A DNA stretch of 64,000 bases from Gammaproteobacteria bacterium. GTDB taxonomy: Bacteria; Pseudomonadota; Gammaproteobacteria; GCA-001735895. The stretch lies in the NCBI GenBank assembly GCA_030066085.1, contig JASJCI010000006.1:91253-155252 (forward strand), in the 5' to 3' direction. Positions 18,753-28,517 of this stretch are shown piece after piece. The notes beneath the pieces are model-generated. The model was not told the DNA's origin, searched no databases, and worked only from the letters and a program-made list of their open reading frames with translations. The first letter of the stretch is position 1; every line of letters begins with the position of its first letter. Position numbers and translations under genes: made by a program.

Positions 18753-19241
18753 ATGACCCTGACCGTCAAGATTATCGTCGTTGTTGCCGCGCTGGCACTG
18801 TTGTTCCTGCTCTACCTGGCGATCCTCGGACAGGTGTCGCGTGCAGGCGAGGCACCCGGACTGGTCGACAACAGGCTGCAGCCCTGCCCCGGCAGACTGA
18901 ACTGTGTCTGCAGCGAACATGGCGACAGCGGCGATCATTTCATCAGCGCGTTACCGCTGCCGGGCACGACGCTCACGGATACGATCGCGGCGCTGACCGG
19001 CGTCGTGGACAGCCTCGGCGGGCAGGTCGTGAGCGTCAGTGATACCTACCTGGCAGCAACCTTCACTTCATCGCTGTTCGGTTTCGTCGACGATGTCGAG
19101 TTCCGCGTCGACATGCAGGCCGGCAACGTACAGGTTCGATCCGCCGCGCGCGTCGGTCACAGTGATCTCGGCGCCAACCGCAAGCGGGTCGAGTCCCTTC
19201 GCGCCCTGCTGCAGGACAGGCTGGCGAAATCCGGGCAGTAG
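18753..19241 (+). CDS. DUF1499 family protein
   Basis: The 162-residue protein has an N-terminal membrane anchor (about 4-26) and then the DUF1499 pattern: PCPGRLNCVCSE, a short loop, then DTYLAATFTSSLFGFVDDVEFRVD and VQVRSAARVGHSDLGANRKRVESLRALL. The domain is widespread in proteobacteria and plastids; its function is unknown. The ATG at 18753 is used because the residues upstream of it do not fit the family. Confidence 0.85.
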   Translation: MTLTVKIIVVVAALALLFLLYLAILGQVSRAGEAPGLVDNRLQPCPGRLNCVCSEHGDSGDHFISALPLPGTTLTDTIAALTGVVDSLGGQVVSVSDTYLAATFTSSLFGFVDDVEFRVDMQAGNVQVRSAARVGHSDLGANRKRVESLRALLQDRLAKSGQ

Positions 19242-19360
19242 CGCCTGCCTCGATTGCGACCCGGCAACAGCCCGCGGTCTTCGCATTTAGCCGGCGAATC
19301 CTTTATCGTCTGCTAACACAGAAAAAAACCGCCCGGGTAAAGCCGCGCGATGACCGAATC

Positions 19361-20170
19361 ATGAATTACGCTTTGGAGCTGGAGCAGCGCAAGGGGATGC
19401 GCGCAAGCAACCAGGATTACGCCGCCCACGATGCGACCGACCGTGCCTTGCTGCTGGCGGTGGCCGACGGTATGAGCGGTTATCACGGCGGTGAAATCGC
19501 GGCCGAGATCGCGGTCGGCAGCCTGCTGCACAGCTTCGGCGCCGAGGCGCGGCCGGTGCTGGCCGAACCGGCGGCGTTTCTCGAGCACGCCCTCGGGCGC
19601 GCGCACGCCGCGATCCACGACTACGCGCGCGCACAGAAACTGCCTGAAATCCCGCGCACGGTTATCGTCAGCTGCGTCGTGCAGGACAGCCACGCCTGGT
19701 GGAACCACGTCGGCGACGCCCGCCTTTACCTGGTCAGGAACGGGCGAGTCGAGGCGCAGACCCGCGACCACACGGCGGTGCAGGCACTGGTAGACGCCGG
19801 CGAAATTCCGCCGGAGCAGGCCTACGCCCATGCGGACAGCAGCCGGGTACTGCAAGCCCTCGGCGGGCCGACCGCACCGGAGCCGGGACCGGGCGCAACC
19901 GCTAGCCTGCAGGCGCAAGACCTGCTGCTGCTGTGCTCTGACGGATTCTGGGGACCGCTGCGCACGAGCCAGCTGCTCGAGGGCCTGGATCGACCGACCC
20001 TGCGGCAATCCATCCTGGCGCTGGCGGACACCGCCGAAAGGCGCGCCGGCGCCCATGCCGACAACCTCACCGTGCTGGCGCTGCGCTGGGATAACGCGCC
20101 ATCCCCGTCGCCGGACGAAGCGGAGGCCGCGCTTGCGCCGACGCAGGTTCACGCGGACCGGCAGTCATGA
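19361..20170 (+). CDS. PP2C-type serine/threonine protein phosphatase
   Basis: The 269-residue protein shows the PP2C motifs: RASNQDY at the N-terminus, ADGMSGYHGGE (metal-binding Asp) near 33-43, NHVGDARLYL near 114-123, LCSDGFWG near 189-196, and HADNLTVLAL near 230-239. These place the Mn/Mg-binding aspartates as in active enzymes. It overlaps the next gene, a receptor kinase, by 4 bp (ATGA), so the two are co-translated and likely oppose one another on the same substrates. The C-terminal 30 residues are low-complexity. Confidence 0.9.
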   Translation: MNYALELEQRKGMRASNQDYAAHDATDRALLLAVADGMSGYHGGEIAAEIAVGSLLHSFGAEARPVLAEPAAFLEHALGRAHAAIHDYARAQKLPEIPRTVIVSCVVQDSHAWWNHVGDARLYLVRNGRVEAQTRDHTAVQALVDAGEIPPEQAYAHADSSRVLQALGGPTAPEPGPGATASLQAQDLLLLCSDGFWGPLRTSQLLEGLDRPTLRQSILALADTAERRAGAHADNLTVLALRWDNAPSPSPDEAEAALAPTQVHADRQS

Positions 20171-22299
20171 CCCGCGACAGTTCGACCTCGACCGGTAACG
20201 GCCCGGATCCCGAGACGCTTACTCCAGATCCCGACGCGGGCGCGCTGCGTGCGGCCCAGGGCAGGCGCGTGCGCCAGCGCCGCATGCTGGCGCTGACCAC
20301 GCTGGCCGCGACCCTCGTGCTCGGGGCGGTAGGCTGGTGGGCGCATCACGAGGTCGAGCAATCGATGCGCGCAACCCGCGGCGACGCGCTCAGGTCGGTG
20401 CTGGATTCGGAGGCCCAGTCGCTGCGCACCTGGATCGACGACCAGAAACTCGGGCTGCGCCGGCTCGCGCGCGACCCGGACCTGCGCGCGCAGGCGCTCG
20501 ACGCGACGCGCGCAACCGGCGTGACCGATGCGGTCGACTGCAACGCACCCGGGCTGCGCGACTTCATGGCCGAGATGGAACAAGGCCTGGCCGACAGCGG
20601 TGCACTGGTATTCAACCTCGTCAACCGCTCCGGCCGGATCATGCTGTCCAACCGTGCCGACTACTGCGGCCTGGCCTACCAGGCCGGGGAAGTCGAGCAA
20701 AACATCGCACCGGTGTTCGGTGGCGAGACGATATTCGTCACGCCCGGTGCCGAGGCAGACCGCCTGGTACCGCCGGCCCGGCTCCTGCGGCCGCTGCAAC
20801 CGCTGCTCTGGTTTCGCGCACCGATTCGCAACGATGCCGGCGAGGTTATCGCCGCACTCGGCATCGGTCACCTCGCGCAGGATCGATTTTCCGCCATCCT
20901 CGCCGCCGCCCGCGCCGGCGAGACCGACGAGGTTTATGCCTTCGGTCGCGACGGCGTAATGCTGTCGCAGAGTCGCTTCGAGACCGTGCTGCAGGAGCGC
21001 GCAACCCTGCCGCACGCCACTTCGGCCGCGGGCAGGCTGGTACTGCGCTCACCGCTGGCAGAGGCCGACTCCCGCACCCGCCTGGTCGAGGCGGCACTGG
21101 CCGCGCCAGCCGGCGAGAACGGCGCCAGCGGCATGCTGCTCGATCCCTACCCGGGTTACCTCGCCACGCCGGTGGTCGGCGGCTGGCGGCGCCTGGCCGC
21201 GGAAGACCTGTTCATCGCCATCGAGATGAGCGCGGCGGAGGCTTACGCGCCGCTGGAGGCGCTCGACACCGTGTTCGCTATCGTATTCGGCGTGCTGATC
21301 CTGGCGGTGGTGATCGCGCTGTTCTACTGGTTCACCGCGGTACTGATCCGCGCCGAGGTCGAGAAAGACCGCATGGGGCCCTACTGGCTCGGCGAGCGTA
21401 TCGGCGAAGGCGGTGTCGGCAACGTCTACCACGCGCGCCACGATCTGCTCAAGCGCCCAAGCGCGGTCAAGCTGCTAAAGCCCTCGCGCGCCACCGACGA
21501 AATGACCGCCCGCTTTCGCCGCGAGGCCAGGCTCGCAAGCCAGCTGACCCACCCCAACATGATCGATATCTACGACTACGGTATCGGCGTCGACGGCACG
21601 CTGTTTTACGCGATGGAATTGCTCGAAGGCGACACGGTCGGCGACCTCGTGCTGCGCGGCGGCGCGATGCCGGTGGCACGCGTGGTGCACCTGTTGCGCC
21701 AGGTTTGCGCCGGGCTGGCGGAGGCGCACGGCAAGGGCCTGGTACATCGCGACATCAGCGTGACCAATATCATGGCCTGCCTGTACGGTGGCGAGTACGA
21801 CTTCGCCAAGATTCTCGATTTCGGCCTGGTCAAGAGCGTGACCGGGGAGCAGTCGCAAACCGTTACGCGCTCGGTGCGCATCCTCGGCACGGTACAGTAC
21901 ATGGCACCCGAACGCCTGCACGACCCGTCCGACGTCGACCTGCGCGCCGATGTCTACGCGCTCGGCGCGGTCGCGTTCTTCCTGCTGAGCGGTCGCCGCA
22001 TGTTCGAAACCGAGGATACGCTGGCGCTGACCAGCCGGGTGATCAACGAGGAGCCGCCACGACTGTCCGCGGTCGCCTCGCAACCGATTCCCGACGAACT
22101 CGATGCGCTGGTAGCTGCCTGCCTGGCGAAGAAGCGTGGCAATCGGCCGGCCGATATCCTGGCGGTCAAGGATGTGCTCGATCGACTCGCCGAAACGCAT
22201 CGCTGGAGCCAGGCCGACGCCAGGGCCGCGTGGGAAGCCTGGCACGGCGACGTCAACGAACCTGGCGAAGAATCGTCCTCGTCGCTGCCAACAGCCTGA
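20167..22299 (+). CDS. Receptor-type serine/threonine protein kinase with periplasmic sensor
   Basis: The 710-residue protein has a short cytoplasmic lead, a membrane helix (about 38-58), a periplasmic domain of roughly 300 residues, a second helix (about 365-392) and a cytoplasmic Hanks-type kinase. Kinase motifs are GEGGVGNVYHA (about 412-422), AVKLLK, HRDISVTN (about 526) and ILDFGLVKS (about 548), with a MAPERL segment later. The catalytic loop is unusual: the normal Lys after HRD-x is Ser here, though Asp and Asn are kept. The periplasmic part resembles a Cache-like sensor by topology; ligand unknown. It overlaps the PP2C gene upstream. Confidence 0.9.
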   Translation: MTRDSSTSTGNGPDPETLTPDPDAGALRAAQGRRVRQRRMLALTTLAATLVLGAVGWWAHHEVEQSMRATRGDALRSVLDSEAQSLRTWIDDQKLGLRRLARDPDLRAQALDATRATGVTDAVDCNAPGLRDFMAEMEQGLADSGALVFNLVNRSGRIMLSNRADYCGLAYQAGEVEQNIAPVFGGETIFVTPGAEADRLVPPARLLRPLQPLLWFRAPIRNDAGEVIAALGIGHLAQDRFSAILAAARAGETDEVYAFGRDGVMLSQSRFETVLQERATLPHATSAAGRLVLRSPLAEADSRTRLVEAALAAPAGENGASGMLLDPYPGYLATPVVGGWRRLAAEDLFIAIEMSAAEAYAPLEALDTVFAIVFGVLILAVVIALFYWFTAVLIRAEVEKDRMGPYWLGERIGEGGVGNVYHARHDLLKRPSAVKLLKPSRATDEMTARFRREARLASQLTHPNMIDIYDYGIGVDGTLFYAMELLEGDTVGDLVLRGGAMPVARVVHLLRQVCAGLAEAHGKGLVHRDISVTNIMACLYGGEYDFAKILDFGLVKSVTGEQSQTVTRSVRILGTVQYMAPERLHDPSDVDLRADVYALGAVAFFLLSGRRMFETEDTLALTSRVINEEPPRLSAVASQPIPDELDALVAACLAKKRGNRPADILAVKDVLDRLAETHRWSQADARAAWEAWHGDVNEPGEESSSSLPTA

Positions 22300-22367
22300 T
22301 TGCCATAGCGCTTGCAGTCATCGCGGCCCGCCGTTAACCTGCCCTGGTTCGGTCCGTGTGATTCGAA

Positions 22368-23762
22368 ATGTCCGTAATCGATACCCCCGACAAACTGCCG
22401 TCCGTCGATCGGCTGGTAAACCATTCCTCGCTGTCCGCGTTGCTGGTGGAGCATGGCGCGCCGCTGCTCACTCGCTGTGCCCGCGAAGTGCTGGCACAGG
22501 CGCGGGTGAGCGTGCTTGCCGGGCAGCGAGTCGAAAGCGACGAACTGGTCGAATCCGTGGACACGGAGGTTGCGCGCGCCCTGCGCCCCTCGCTGCGCCG
22601 GGTCTTCAACCTGACGGGCACCGTGCTGCACACCAATCTCGGTCGCGCACCCCTGCCCGAATCCGCGATCGCGGCGATCGCTGCCGTCGCGCGTGGCGCA
22701 AGCAATCTCGAGTTCGACCTCGAGGCCGGCAAACGCGGTGATCGCCAGGATCACGTCGAAGACTACCTGCGCCGCCTGACCGGCGCCGAGCGCGCTTTGG
22801 TGGTCAACAACAACGCCGCGGCGGTGCTGCTGACGCTCAACAGCCTCGCGCTGCGCCGGCAGGTGCCGGTATCGCGCGGCGAACTGATCGAGATCGGCGG
22901 CGCGTTCCGCATGCCCGACATCATGGCGCGCGCGGGCAGCAAACTGGTCGAGGTTGGCACCACTAACCGCACCCGTGCGAGCGACTTCGAGGCGGCGATC
23001 AATCCGCGCACGGCGCTGCTGATGAAAGTTCATACCAGCAACTACCAGATCCGGGGTTTCACCCAGCAGGTCGGTGAACAAGAACTCGCGGCGGTGGCGC
23101 ATGCACACGACCTGCCGCTGGTGACCGATCTCGGCAGCGGCAGCCTGGTCGACCTGGAAAACCTGGGCCTGCCGCACGAACCTACCGCCAGCGAGGCGCT
23201 GCTGGCGGGCGCTGACCTCGTTACCTTCAGTGGCGACAAGCTGCTCGGCGGACCACAGGCCGGCATCATCGCCGGTCGCGGCGAGCTGGTGGCAAAAATC
23301 GCGCGTAACCCGATGGCGCGCGCGCTGCGCCCCGACAAGCTTACGCTGGCGGCGCTCGCGGCCGTGCTGCGGCTGTACGAAGACCCGGCACGGCTGGCCG
23401 CGCGCCTGCCCGCGCTGCGCTGGCTGACGCGCGAGCCGGCCGCGATCGAAGCCATGGCCGAGCGCCTGGCGCCGATCGTGCAGGCCCGCTGCAGCGGCCT
23501 GCGCGTCGGCATCGAAGCGACCCGCGGCCAGGTCGGCAGCGGCGCCCTGCCGGTCGACAGCCTCGACAGTTTCGCGCTCAAAATCGACCTGCCCGGCATA
23601 CGCCGGCCGGGCAAGCGGCTGCAGGCGCTGGCGCGATCCCTGCGCGAACTGCCGCTGCCCGTTATCGGCCGTATCGCCGACGATGCGCTGTGGCTCGACC
23701 TGCGCTGCCTCGACGACGAGGCGGAATTCATCGACAACCTGCAATACCTGGAAATCGCGTGA
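22368..23762 (+). CDS. selA: SelA, L-seryl-tRNA(Sec) selenium transferase
   Basis: The 464-residue PLP enzyme converts Ser-tRNA(Sec) to Sec-tRNA(Sec) with selenophosphate. Visible features are the N-terminal PSVDRLV region, VFNLTGTVLHTNLGRAPLP, ERALVVNNNAAAVLLTLN, VTDLGSGSL, and the PLP-lysine segment FSGDKLLGGPQAGII near 285-298. Its stop overlaps the GTG start of selB by 4 bp, and selC follows, so all three dedicated Sec-insertion genes lie together. Confidence 0.96.
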   Translation: MSVIDTPDKLPSVDRLVNHSSLSALLVEHGAPLLTRCAREVLAQARVSVLAGQRVESDELVESVDTEVARALRPSLRRVFNLTGTVLHTNLGRAPLPESAIAAIAAVARGASNLEFDLEAGKRGDRQDHVEDYLRRLTGAERALVVNNNAAAVLLTLNSLALRRQVPVSRGELIEIGGAFRMPDIMARAGSKLVEVGTTNRTRASDFEAAINPRTALLMKVHTSNYQIRGFTQQVGEQELAAVAHAHDLPLVTDLGSGSLVDLENLGLPHEPTASEALLAGADLVTFSGDKLLGGPQAGIIAGRGELVAKIARNPMARALRPDKLTLAALAAVLRLYEDPARLAARLPALRWLTREPAAIEAMAERLAPIVQARCSGLRVGIEATRGQVGSGALPVDSLDSFALKIDLPGIRRPGKRLQALARSLRELPLPVIGRIADDALWLDLRCLDDEAEFIDNLQYLEIA

Positions 23763-25693
23763 TCGTCGCCACCGCGGGCCACGTGGATCACGGCAAGACC
23801 GAGCTGGTCAGGGCGCTGACCGGGGTCGACACCGATCGCCTGCCGGAGGAAAAGACACGCGGCCTGTCGATCGACCTGGGCTTCGCCTACCGGCCGCTGG
23901 CCGGCAACAGCCCACTGGGATTCGTCGACGTTCCCGGCCACGAAAAGTTCGTGCGCAACATGCTGGCCGGGGTCGGCGGTATCGACCTCGGGTTGCTGGT
24001 GGTCGCCGCGGACGACGGCGTCATGCCGCAGACCCGCGAGCACTTCGCGATCCTTGACCTGCTCGGTATCGACCAGTGCCTGGTCGCAATTACCAAGACC
24101 GACCGCGTCGATGCCGACCGCGTGCGCCAGGTTCGCAACGATGTCGCGACCCTGCTCGGTAACGCCGGTCGCGCTGACGTGGAGGTTTTCCCGGTGTGCG
24201 CGCCCGCCAACGACGGGATCGACGCGCTGCGCATGGCGCTGGACGCACGCGGCCGGGAACTGCCGCAACGCACGACCGAGGGCCATTTTCGCATGGCGAT
24301 CGACCGCTCGTTTTCGCTGCGGGGAATCGGCCCGGTGGTGACCGGTATGGTGTTGTCCGGCGGGGCCGCGATCGACGACGAACTGGTCGCATCCGGCAAT
24401 GGCAGGCGCGTGCGGATACGCGGTATCCGCGCGCTCGACCAGGCGAGCGACCTCGCGCGGGCGGGCGAGCGCTGCGCACTGAATATCGCCGGCCGCGGTG
24501 TTAGCGAACGCAGCATGACCCGCGGCGACTGGCTGCTGCACCCGCGTATGCTGGCACCGACGCGCAGGATCGACGTAGATCTGCGGGTACTCGAATCCGA
24601 GGCGCGCGCGCTGAAACACTGGACCGCGGTCCACCTGCACGTCGGCGCGGCACGCATCGCGGCGCGCGTCGCGGTGCTCGAGGGCGGCAGCATCGGTGCG
24701 GGCGAACGCGGGCTGGCGCAACTGGTGCTGGCGCGCGATGCCTGCGTTGCGACCGGAGACCGTTTCGTGCTGCGTGACCAGTCCGCCCGGCGGACCATGG
24801 CCGGCGGGCACGTCGTCGACCCCTTTGCGCCGCAGCGCGGACGCGCACGATCGGCGCGGATCACGGCGCTCGGGGCGATGAACCGGCAGGATCCCGGCGG
24901 CGCGCTGCACGCACTGGCCGCATGCAGCGACGCCGGCGTGCCGCTGTCTCCGTTCGCCGTCGCGCGCAACCTGCTGCCCGCGCAGGTGACTGCCCTGCTC
25001 GCATCGCCGACGCTGATTTGCGTCGGCCCGGCTGGATCGGAACGCGTCTTCAGCACGGGAAGATGGCAAAACCTGCTGGCCCGGATCGAGGCCTCGATCG
25101 CTGAATTCCACCGCGCCCGGCCCGCGTTGCCCGGGGCGAGCCCCGAGGACATCCAGCGACTGCTGCATCTGCCCGTCGAACGGCCGGTCATCGAGGCAGC
25201 CAGCGTGGAACTGGTGCAGGCTGGCCGACTCGGTCGACGGGGTGCGCGCTTAAATCTGCCGGCGCACGAAATGCCGATCGACGACATGGATCGGCAACTG
25301 CTCGCACGCGCGGCAACCTGCCTCGCGCCTGCCAGCGGCAGTCCGCCGAGCCTGCACCAGGCGGCGGAGGCACTGGCAGTCGACCGGAAAGTGCTCGAAG
25401 CCGTGTTGAAGCGCGCGGTCCGGACCGGCGAGATGGCATCGATTGCGAGTAACCGCTACGTGCCGAGCGCGTACCTTGCGCAGCTGGCCCGGGACGCCGA
25501 AGCCCTGGCGGCAAAAAGCACCACGGGCGGTTTCACCGTGGCCGAGTATTGCGCCGCGACCGGGACCGGGCGAAACTTCGCCATCGATTTGCTGGAGTAT
25601 TTCGACCGCCTCGGATTCACCCGGCGCAGTGACAACCGCCGACAGGTCCTGCGCCCGGCCGCGCACCTGTTCGCCGCCAAGACTCATGCATGA
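23759..25693 (+). CDS. selB: SelB, selenocysteine-specific elongation factor
   Basis: The 644-residue GTPase starts at a GTG overlapping the selA stop. It has the GTP-binding motifs GHVDHGKTE near 9-17, [13 protein letters not shown] near 58-70 and TKTDRVD near 113-119. The long C-terminal part has the winged-helix character that binds the SECIS mRNA hairpin. The protein delivers Sec-tRNA(Sec) to the ribosome at UGA codons. The frame extends further upstream, but that stretch is inside selA, so the coupled GTG is chosen. Confidence 0.95.
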   Translation: MIVATAGHVDHGKTELVRALTGVDTDRLPEEKTRGLSIDLGFAYRPLAGNSPLGFVDVPGHEKFVRNMLAGVGGIDLGLLVVAADDGVMPQTREHFAILDLLGIDQCLVAITKTDRVDADRVRQVRNDVATLLGNAGRADVEVFPVCAPANDGIDALRMALDARGRELPQRTTEGHFRMAIDRSFSLRGIGPVVTGMVLSGGAAIDDELVASGNGRRVRIRGIRALDQASDLARAGERCALNIAGRGVSERSMTRGDWLLHPRMLAPTRRIDVDLRVLESEARALKHWTAVHLHVGAARIAARVAVLEGGSIGAGERGLAQLVLARDACVATGDRFVLRDQSARRTMAGGHVVDPFAPQRGRARSARITALGAMNRQDPGGALHALAACSDAGVPLSPFAVARNLLPAQVTALLASPTLICVGPAGSERVFSTGRWQNLLARIEASIAEFHRARPALPGASPEDIQRLLHLPVERPVIEAASVELVQAGRLGRRGARLNLPAHEMPIDDMDRQLLARAATCLAPASGSPPSLHQAAEALAVDRKVLEAVLKRAVRTGEMASIASNRYVPSAYLAQLARDAEALAAKSTTGGFTVAEYCAATGTGRNFAIDLLEYFDRLGFTRRSDNRRQVLRPAAHLFAAKTHA

Positions 25694-25696
25694 CAT

Positions 25697-25792
25697 GGAA
25701 GAGGATCGCACCCCGGTGGGGCGCCTGGACTTCAAATCCGGTGAGGGGCGTACCACGTCCCTGGTGGGTTCGACTCCCACGCTCTTCCGCCA
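25697..25792 (+). tRNA. selC: tRNA-Sec (anticodon UCA)
   Basis: The gene folds as tRNA-Sec: a GGAAGAG acceptor strand (25697-25703) pairs with CTCTTCC (25782-25788), followed by G and an encoded CCA at 25790-25792. The anticodon stem CTGGA/TCCGG encloses the loop CTTCAAA with TCA at 25732-25734. There is a long variable arm and a T arm GTGGG-TTCGACT-CCCAC (25764-25780). The eighth acceptor pair typical of tRNA-Sec is a G-G mismatch here. Placement just after selB fits the sel locus. Confidence 0.95.
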
Positions 25793-25800
25793 CCCCCAAA

Positions 25801-25858
25801 ACCGGGGTCAGATCATAGTTTCCGCTAATATTAGAAAAAACCGTGATCTGACCCCGGT
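25801..25858. repeat. Perfect 15-bp inverted repeat with 28-nt spacer, 3' of selC
   Basis: ACCGGGGTCAGATCA (25801-25815) is repeated inverted as TGATCTGACCCCGGT (25844-25858). The spacer is AT-rich and contains an A6 run. It begins 8 bp past the CCA of selC and could form a terminator-like hairpin. The GGGGTCAG...CTGACCCC ends resemble REP- or MITE-like elements associated with Y1 transposases. No transposase is next to it. Confidence 0.75.
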
Positions 25859-25872
25859 ATGATCTGAGCTGA

Positions 25873-27414
25873 ATGATGGCTTTGTTTGACAACTGGCGCA
25901 GGAAAGCGCTGCTGGCCTTACTCGTCATCGCGGTGTTCGCCTCGACCTGGGGATACTGGTTCGTGACGACTCGCGAAGCGCGCGAGTTTTCGCGGGTCAC
26001 CTATGCCGAACACTGCGCCGGCTGTCATGGCGATAAGCTGCAGGGGACGGCCCGCGGCTCGAACCTGATGGCGGAGAGCCTGAAATACGGCGACGATACC
26101 GCGTCACTGGTGCGCAACATCGACGGCGGCCTGGCGGCACACGAGACGCTAAATCTGCCGCTCGACATTCCCGAAAACACCGTCAAGGCGCTGGCCCTGT
26201 TCATCTCGGAGCGGCGTCAGCAATATCCCACGATTCCGGATTCCTACGAACACTATTTTAGCGGCAGGCGCGTGGACTCCAGGTACCATCGCTTTCGGGT
26301 CGAGCTGTTCAGCGAACTCGCGAGCCGCCCCTACTCGATCGCGCCGCTGCCAGACGGGCGCATCCTGGTCAGCGAAAAAGTCCGCGGGCTTTCGATCGTG
26401 GCGCCAGACGGCAGCCAGGGAGACCTGATCGACGGCGCGCCGACCGCTTATGCCGAGTTGCTGGATCTCCGCGGCAGCTACGTCGGCTGGGGCCACCTGC
26501 TCGAGGTGGCGCTGCACCCCGACTATGCCGTCAACGGCTGGATTTACCTTTCCTACGGCGATCGTTGCCAGCTCGACTGTGCATCGCCGGTGCCGCAGTC
26601 GATGGTCAAGGTTGTCCGCGGGCGAATTCGCGACGGCCGCTGGGTCGACGAGCAGGTGATCTGGTCGGTCCACGAGGACTATTACACCGTGGTACCGGAT
26701 GCGGTGGCCGGCGGTCGCCTGGGCTTCGACCGCGACGGTCACCTCTACATCACGGTCGGCGGCAAGGCCGCCTACAAGCACCTGCACGATATGAACACAC
26801 CCTACGGCAAAATCCACCGCGTCCGCGATGATGGCACGGTACCGGCAGACAACCCGTTCTGGGAACCCGCCGACCGGCGCGCAGCCTCGTCGACGCGGCA
26901 CACCGTCTGGAGTTACGGCCACAGGACCACCCAGGGACTCGAAGGCCACCCGGTCAGCGGGGCAATATGGAGTTCCGAAATGGGCCCGCGCGGCGGCGAT
27001 GAAATCAACCGGATCATCGGCGGGGAAAATTACGGCTGGCCGCTGTATACCAACGGGCTGGATTACGATTCGACCGAGATCGATATCGGCGAGGACCTGG
27101 GGCTGGACTTCCCCATCGAGGACACCCAACTGCCGGTCGTGGATTTCACCCCGGCGCCCGCGCTGTCGAATCTCACGTTTCACCGCGGCGATCGTTTCCC
27201 CGCATGGCAAGACGACATGCTGGTGGGCAGCCTGAAAGCGCTGAGCGTCTATCGCCTGCGCTTCGACGACAACGGCGCGCCGGTCGAACAGGAAACGCTG
27301 GTGACCGGCCTGGGACGCGTGCGCGATATCGAAATGGGTGCGGACGGCCTGGTTTACATCGCGCTCGAACACGGTGAAACCGGCTCGATCGTCCGGCTCG
27401 TACCGACCGAATAA
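25873..27414 (+). CDS. Membrane-anchored cytochrome c / PQQ-type sugar dehydrogenase (GSDH family)
   Basis: The 513-residue protein begins with a membrane anchor (about 11-31), then a cytochrome-c heme site CAGCH near 48-52, and then a six-bladed propeller of the glucose/sorbosone dehydrogenase family: SRPYSIAPLPDGRILVSEK, GWGHLLEVALHPDY, GGRLGFDRDGHLYITVG, SYGHRTTQGLEGHPVSG, and GENYGWPLYTNG. Such enzymes are soluble or membrane PQQ-dependent aldose dehydrogenases; the fused heme domain would pass electrons to the respiratory chain. Two ATGs lie in tandem (25873 and 25876). The substrate is not predictable. Confidence 0.9.
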   Translation: MMALFDNWRRKALLALLVIAVFASTWGYWFVTTREAREFSRVTYAEHCAGCHGDKLQGTARGSNLMAESLKYGDDTASLVRNIDGGLAAHETLNLPLDIPENTVKALALFISERRQQYPTIPDSYEHYFSGRRVDSRYHRFRVELFSELASRPYSIAPLPDGRILVSEKVRGLSIVAPDGSQGDLIDGAPTAYAELLDLRGSYVGWGHLLEVALHPDYAVNGWIYLSYGDRCQLDCASPVPQSMVKVVRGRIRDGRWVDEQVIWSVHEDYYTVVPDAVAGGRLGFDRDGHLYITVGGKAAYKHLHDMNTPYGKIHRVRDDGTVPADNPFWEPADRRAASSTRHTVWSYGHRTTQGLEGHPVSGAIWSSEMGPRGGDEINRIIGGENYGWPLYTNGLDYDSTEIDIGEDLGLDFPIEDTQLPVVDFTPAPALSNLTFHRGDRFPAWQDDMLVGSLKALSVYRLRFDDNGAPVEQETLVTGLGRVRDIEMGADGLVYIALEHGETGSIVRLVPTE

Positions 27415-27497
27415 ACCACGCCGGAATCCTATCCCGGTTAATCAATCATGGCCGGCGCGGTCTGCGCTGACCTGACTCGCCGCGAGAGTTTCCCGGG

Positions 27498-27884
27498 CTA
27501 GTCCTGGCCCAGCCGATCGATCAGCGCGCGCAGCAGGTCGGTTTCGGTCAGGATTCCAACCAGTTTGCCATCGTCCCCCAGCACGGGCAGACCCCCGAAC
27601 CGGTGCTCGATCATTTGCCGCGCGGCGGCCGCCAGGTCTTCAGCGGGACTGGTCGTAATCACCGGGCTGTGCATCACTTCCGACACGTCCACCTCTGCCT
27701 CGCGATATGCCATCGAGGCTATCTTCAGATCACGCCGCGTCAGGATGCCGACCACGGCCCCGTCACCATCGACCACGGGAATGTGATGCAGATCCTTTTC
27801 CTGCATGATCTCGAATGCCTGCCAGTAATCCGTGTCGTGCCGGAGGGTGACAGGCGCTTGCGACATGTAGCTCTCAACTCGCAT
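27498..27884 (-). CDS. CBS-domain protein (two CBS domains)
   Basis: The 128-residue protein is made of a tandem CBS pair: MRVESYMSQAPVTLRHDTDYWQAFEIMQEKDLHHIPVVD and then MHSPVITTSPAEDLAAAARQMIEHRFGGLPVLGDDGKLVGILTETDLL. CBS pairs bind adenosyl ligands and regulate a partner, but no partner is fused or adjacent. GGAG precedes the ATG. The upstream region has the 8-mer GTTATAAC at 27902, but it lacks the extended arms of the Zur boxes elsewhere in the window. Confidence 0.9.
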   Translation of the reverse strand: MRVESYMSQAPVTLRHDTDYWQAFEIMQEKDLHHIPVVDGDGAVVGILTRRDLKIASMAYREAEVDVSEVMHSPVITTSPAEDLAAAARQMIEHRFGGLPVLGDDGKLVGILTETDLLRALIDRLGQD

Positions 27885-28078
27885 CGTGGGCTCCTCGTGT
27901 AGTTATAACAGCAGCATAAAGACCGCTTGTCCCTGCAACAAGTAGCGGTATTTAATCATCGGAATTAAATATGGAAATGGTGTTCAGGCGCGGGCGCGCC
28001 TGAATCGCAGCCTGTTCGAGCCAGGCAAGTGGCTACCCGGGCCAGCGTGATCGTTACCGTAAACGATTTGCTGTAAAA

Positions 28079-28498
28079 CTAAATCGCATCCTTGTTCACT
28101 CGAACCTGTTGCCGCTCCCGATCCACGCTCAGGTAAAAGCAGTCTGCGCGCCCGGTATGGCAGGCGGCGCCCTTCTGTTCGACCTGGCACAGCAGGACAT
28201 CGCCGTCGCAGTCGATCGACATGGACACGAGCGCCTGGGAGTGGCCGCTGCTTTCGCCTTTCACCCATAGCTGTTCGCGGCTGCGTGACCAGTAGGTCAT
28301 GCGTCCCGTGGCCAGGGTGCGATCCAGCGCCTCGCGATTCATCCAGGCAAACATGAGGACCTGCATGCTGTTGGCGTCCTGGGTGATGACCGGAATCAAT
28401 CCGCGATCGTTGAACGCCAGCTGTTCGAGAACCTCCGACAGCGGCAGCGTTTCATCGCGGGCGAGGTTTTCCCTGGAAGAGAAATACGAGTTCTTCAC
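28079..28498 (-). CDS. hisI: Phosphoribosyl-AMP cyclohydrolase
   Basis: The 139-residue single-domain HisI has the conserved [34 protein letters not shown], and the metal region [29 protein letters not shown]. The Cys residues that bind zinc in HisI (in DCDGD, AACH, and ADCF) are all present. It catalyses the third step of histidine synthesis. It is not with other his genes. It follows gloB by 19 bp behind znuBC, so it may be co-expressed with zinc uptake. Paralogues of HisI (HisI2) are known in Zur regulons; whether a second hisI exists is not visible. Confidence 0.92.
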   Translation of the reverse strand: MKNSYFSSRENLARDETLPLSEVLEQLAFNDRGLIPVITQDANSMQVLMFAWMNREALDRTLATGRMTYWSRSREQLWVKGESSGHSQALVSMSIDCDGDVLLCQVEQKGAACHTGRADCFYLSVDRERQQVRVNKDAI

Positions 28499-28517
28499 AG
28501 CCAGTCACCGGGTAGCG

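Noticed and set aside
21954..23744. 596-codon minus frame opposite the kinase and selA
   Set aside because: Same reason: antisense to conserved genes, no ribosome site, no recognisable motif.
23042..25168. 708-codon open frame on the minus strand opposite selB/selA
   Set aside because: It is antisense to the well-supported selA-selB genes. Long shadow frames are expected at this GC content, and its residue mix (Ala, Arg, Gln, His) is not protein-like.
27902..27909. GTTATAAC upstream of the CBS gene
   Set aside because: The core matches the Zur box, but the arms do not, and the gene has no zinc link. I treat it as chance.
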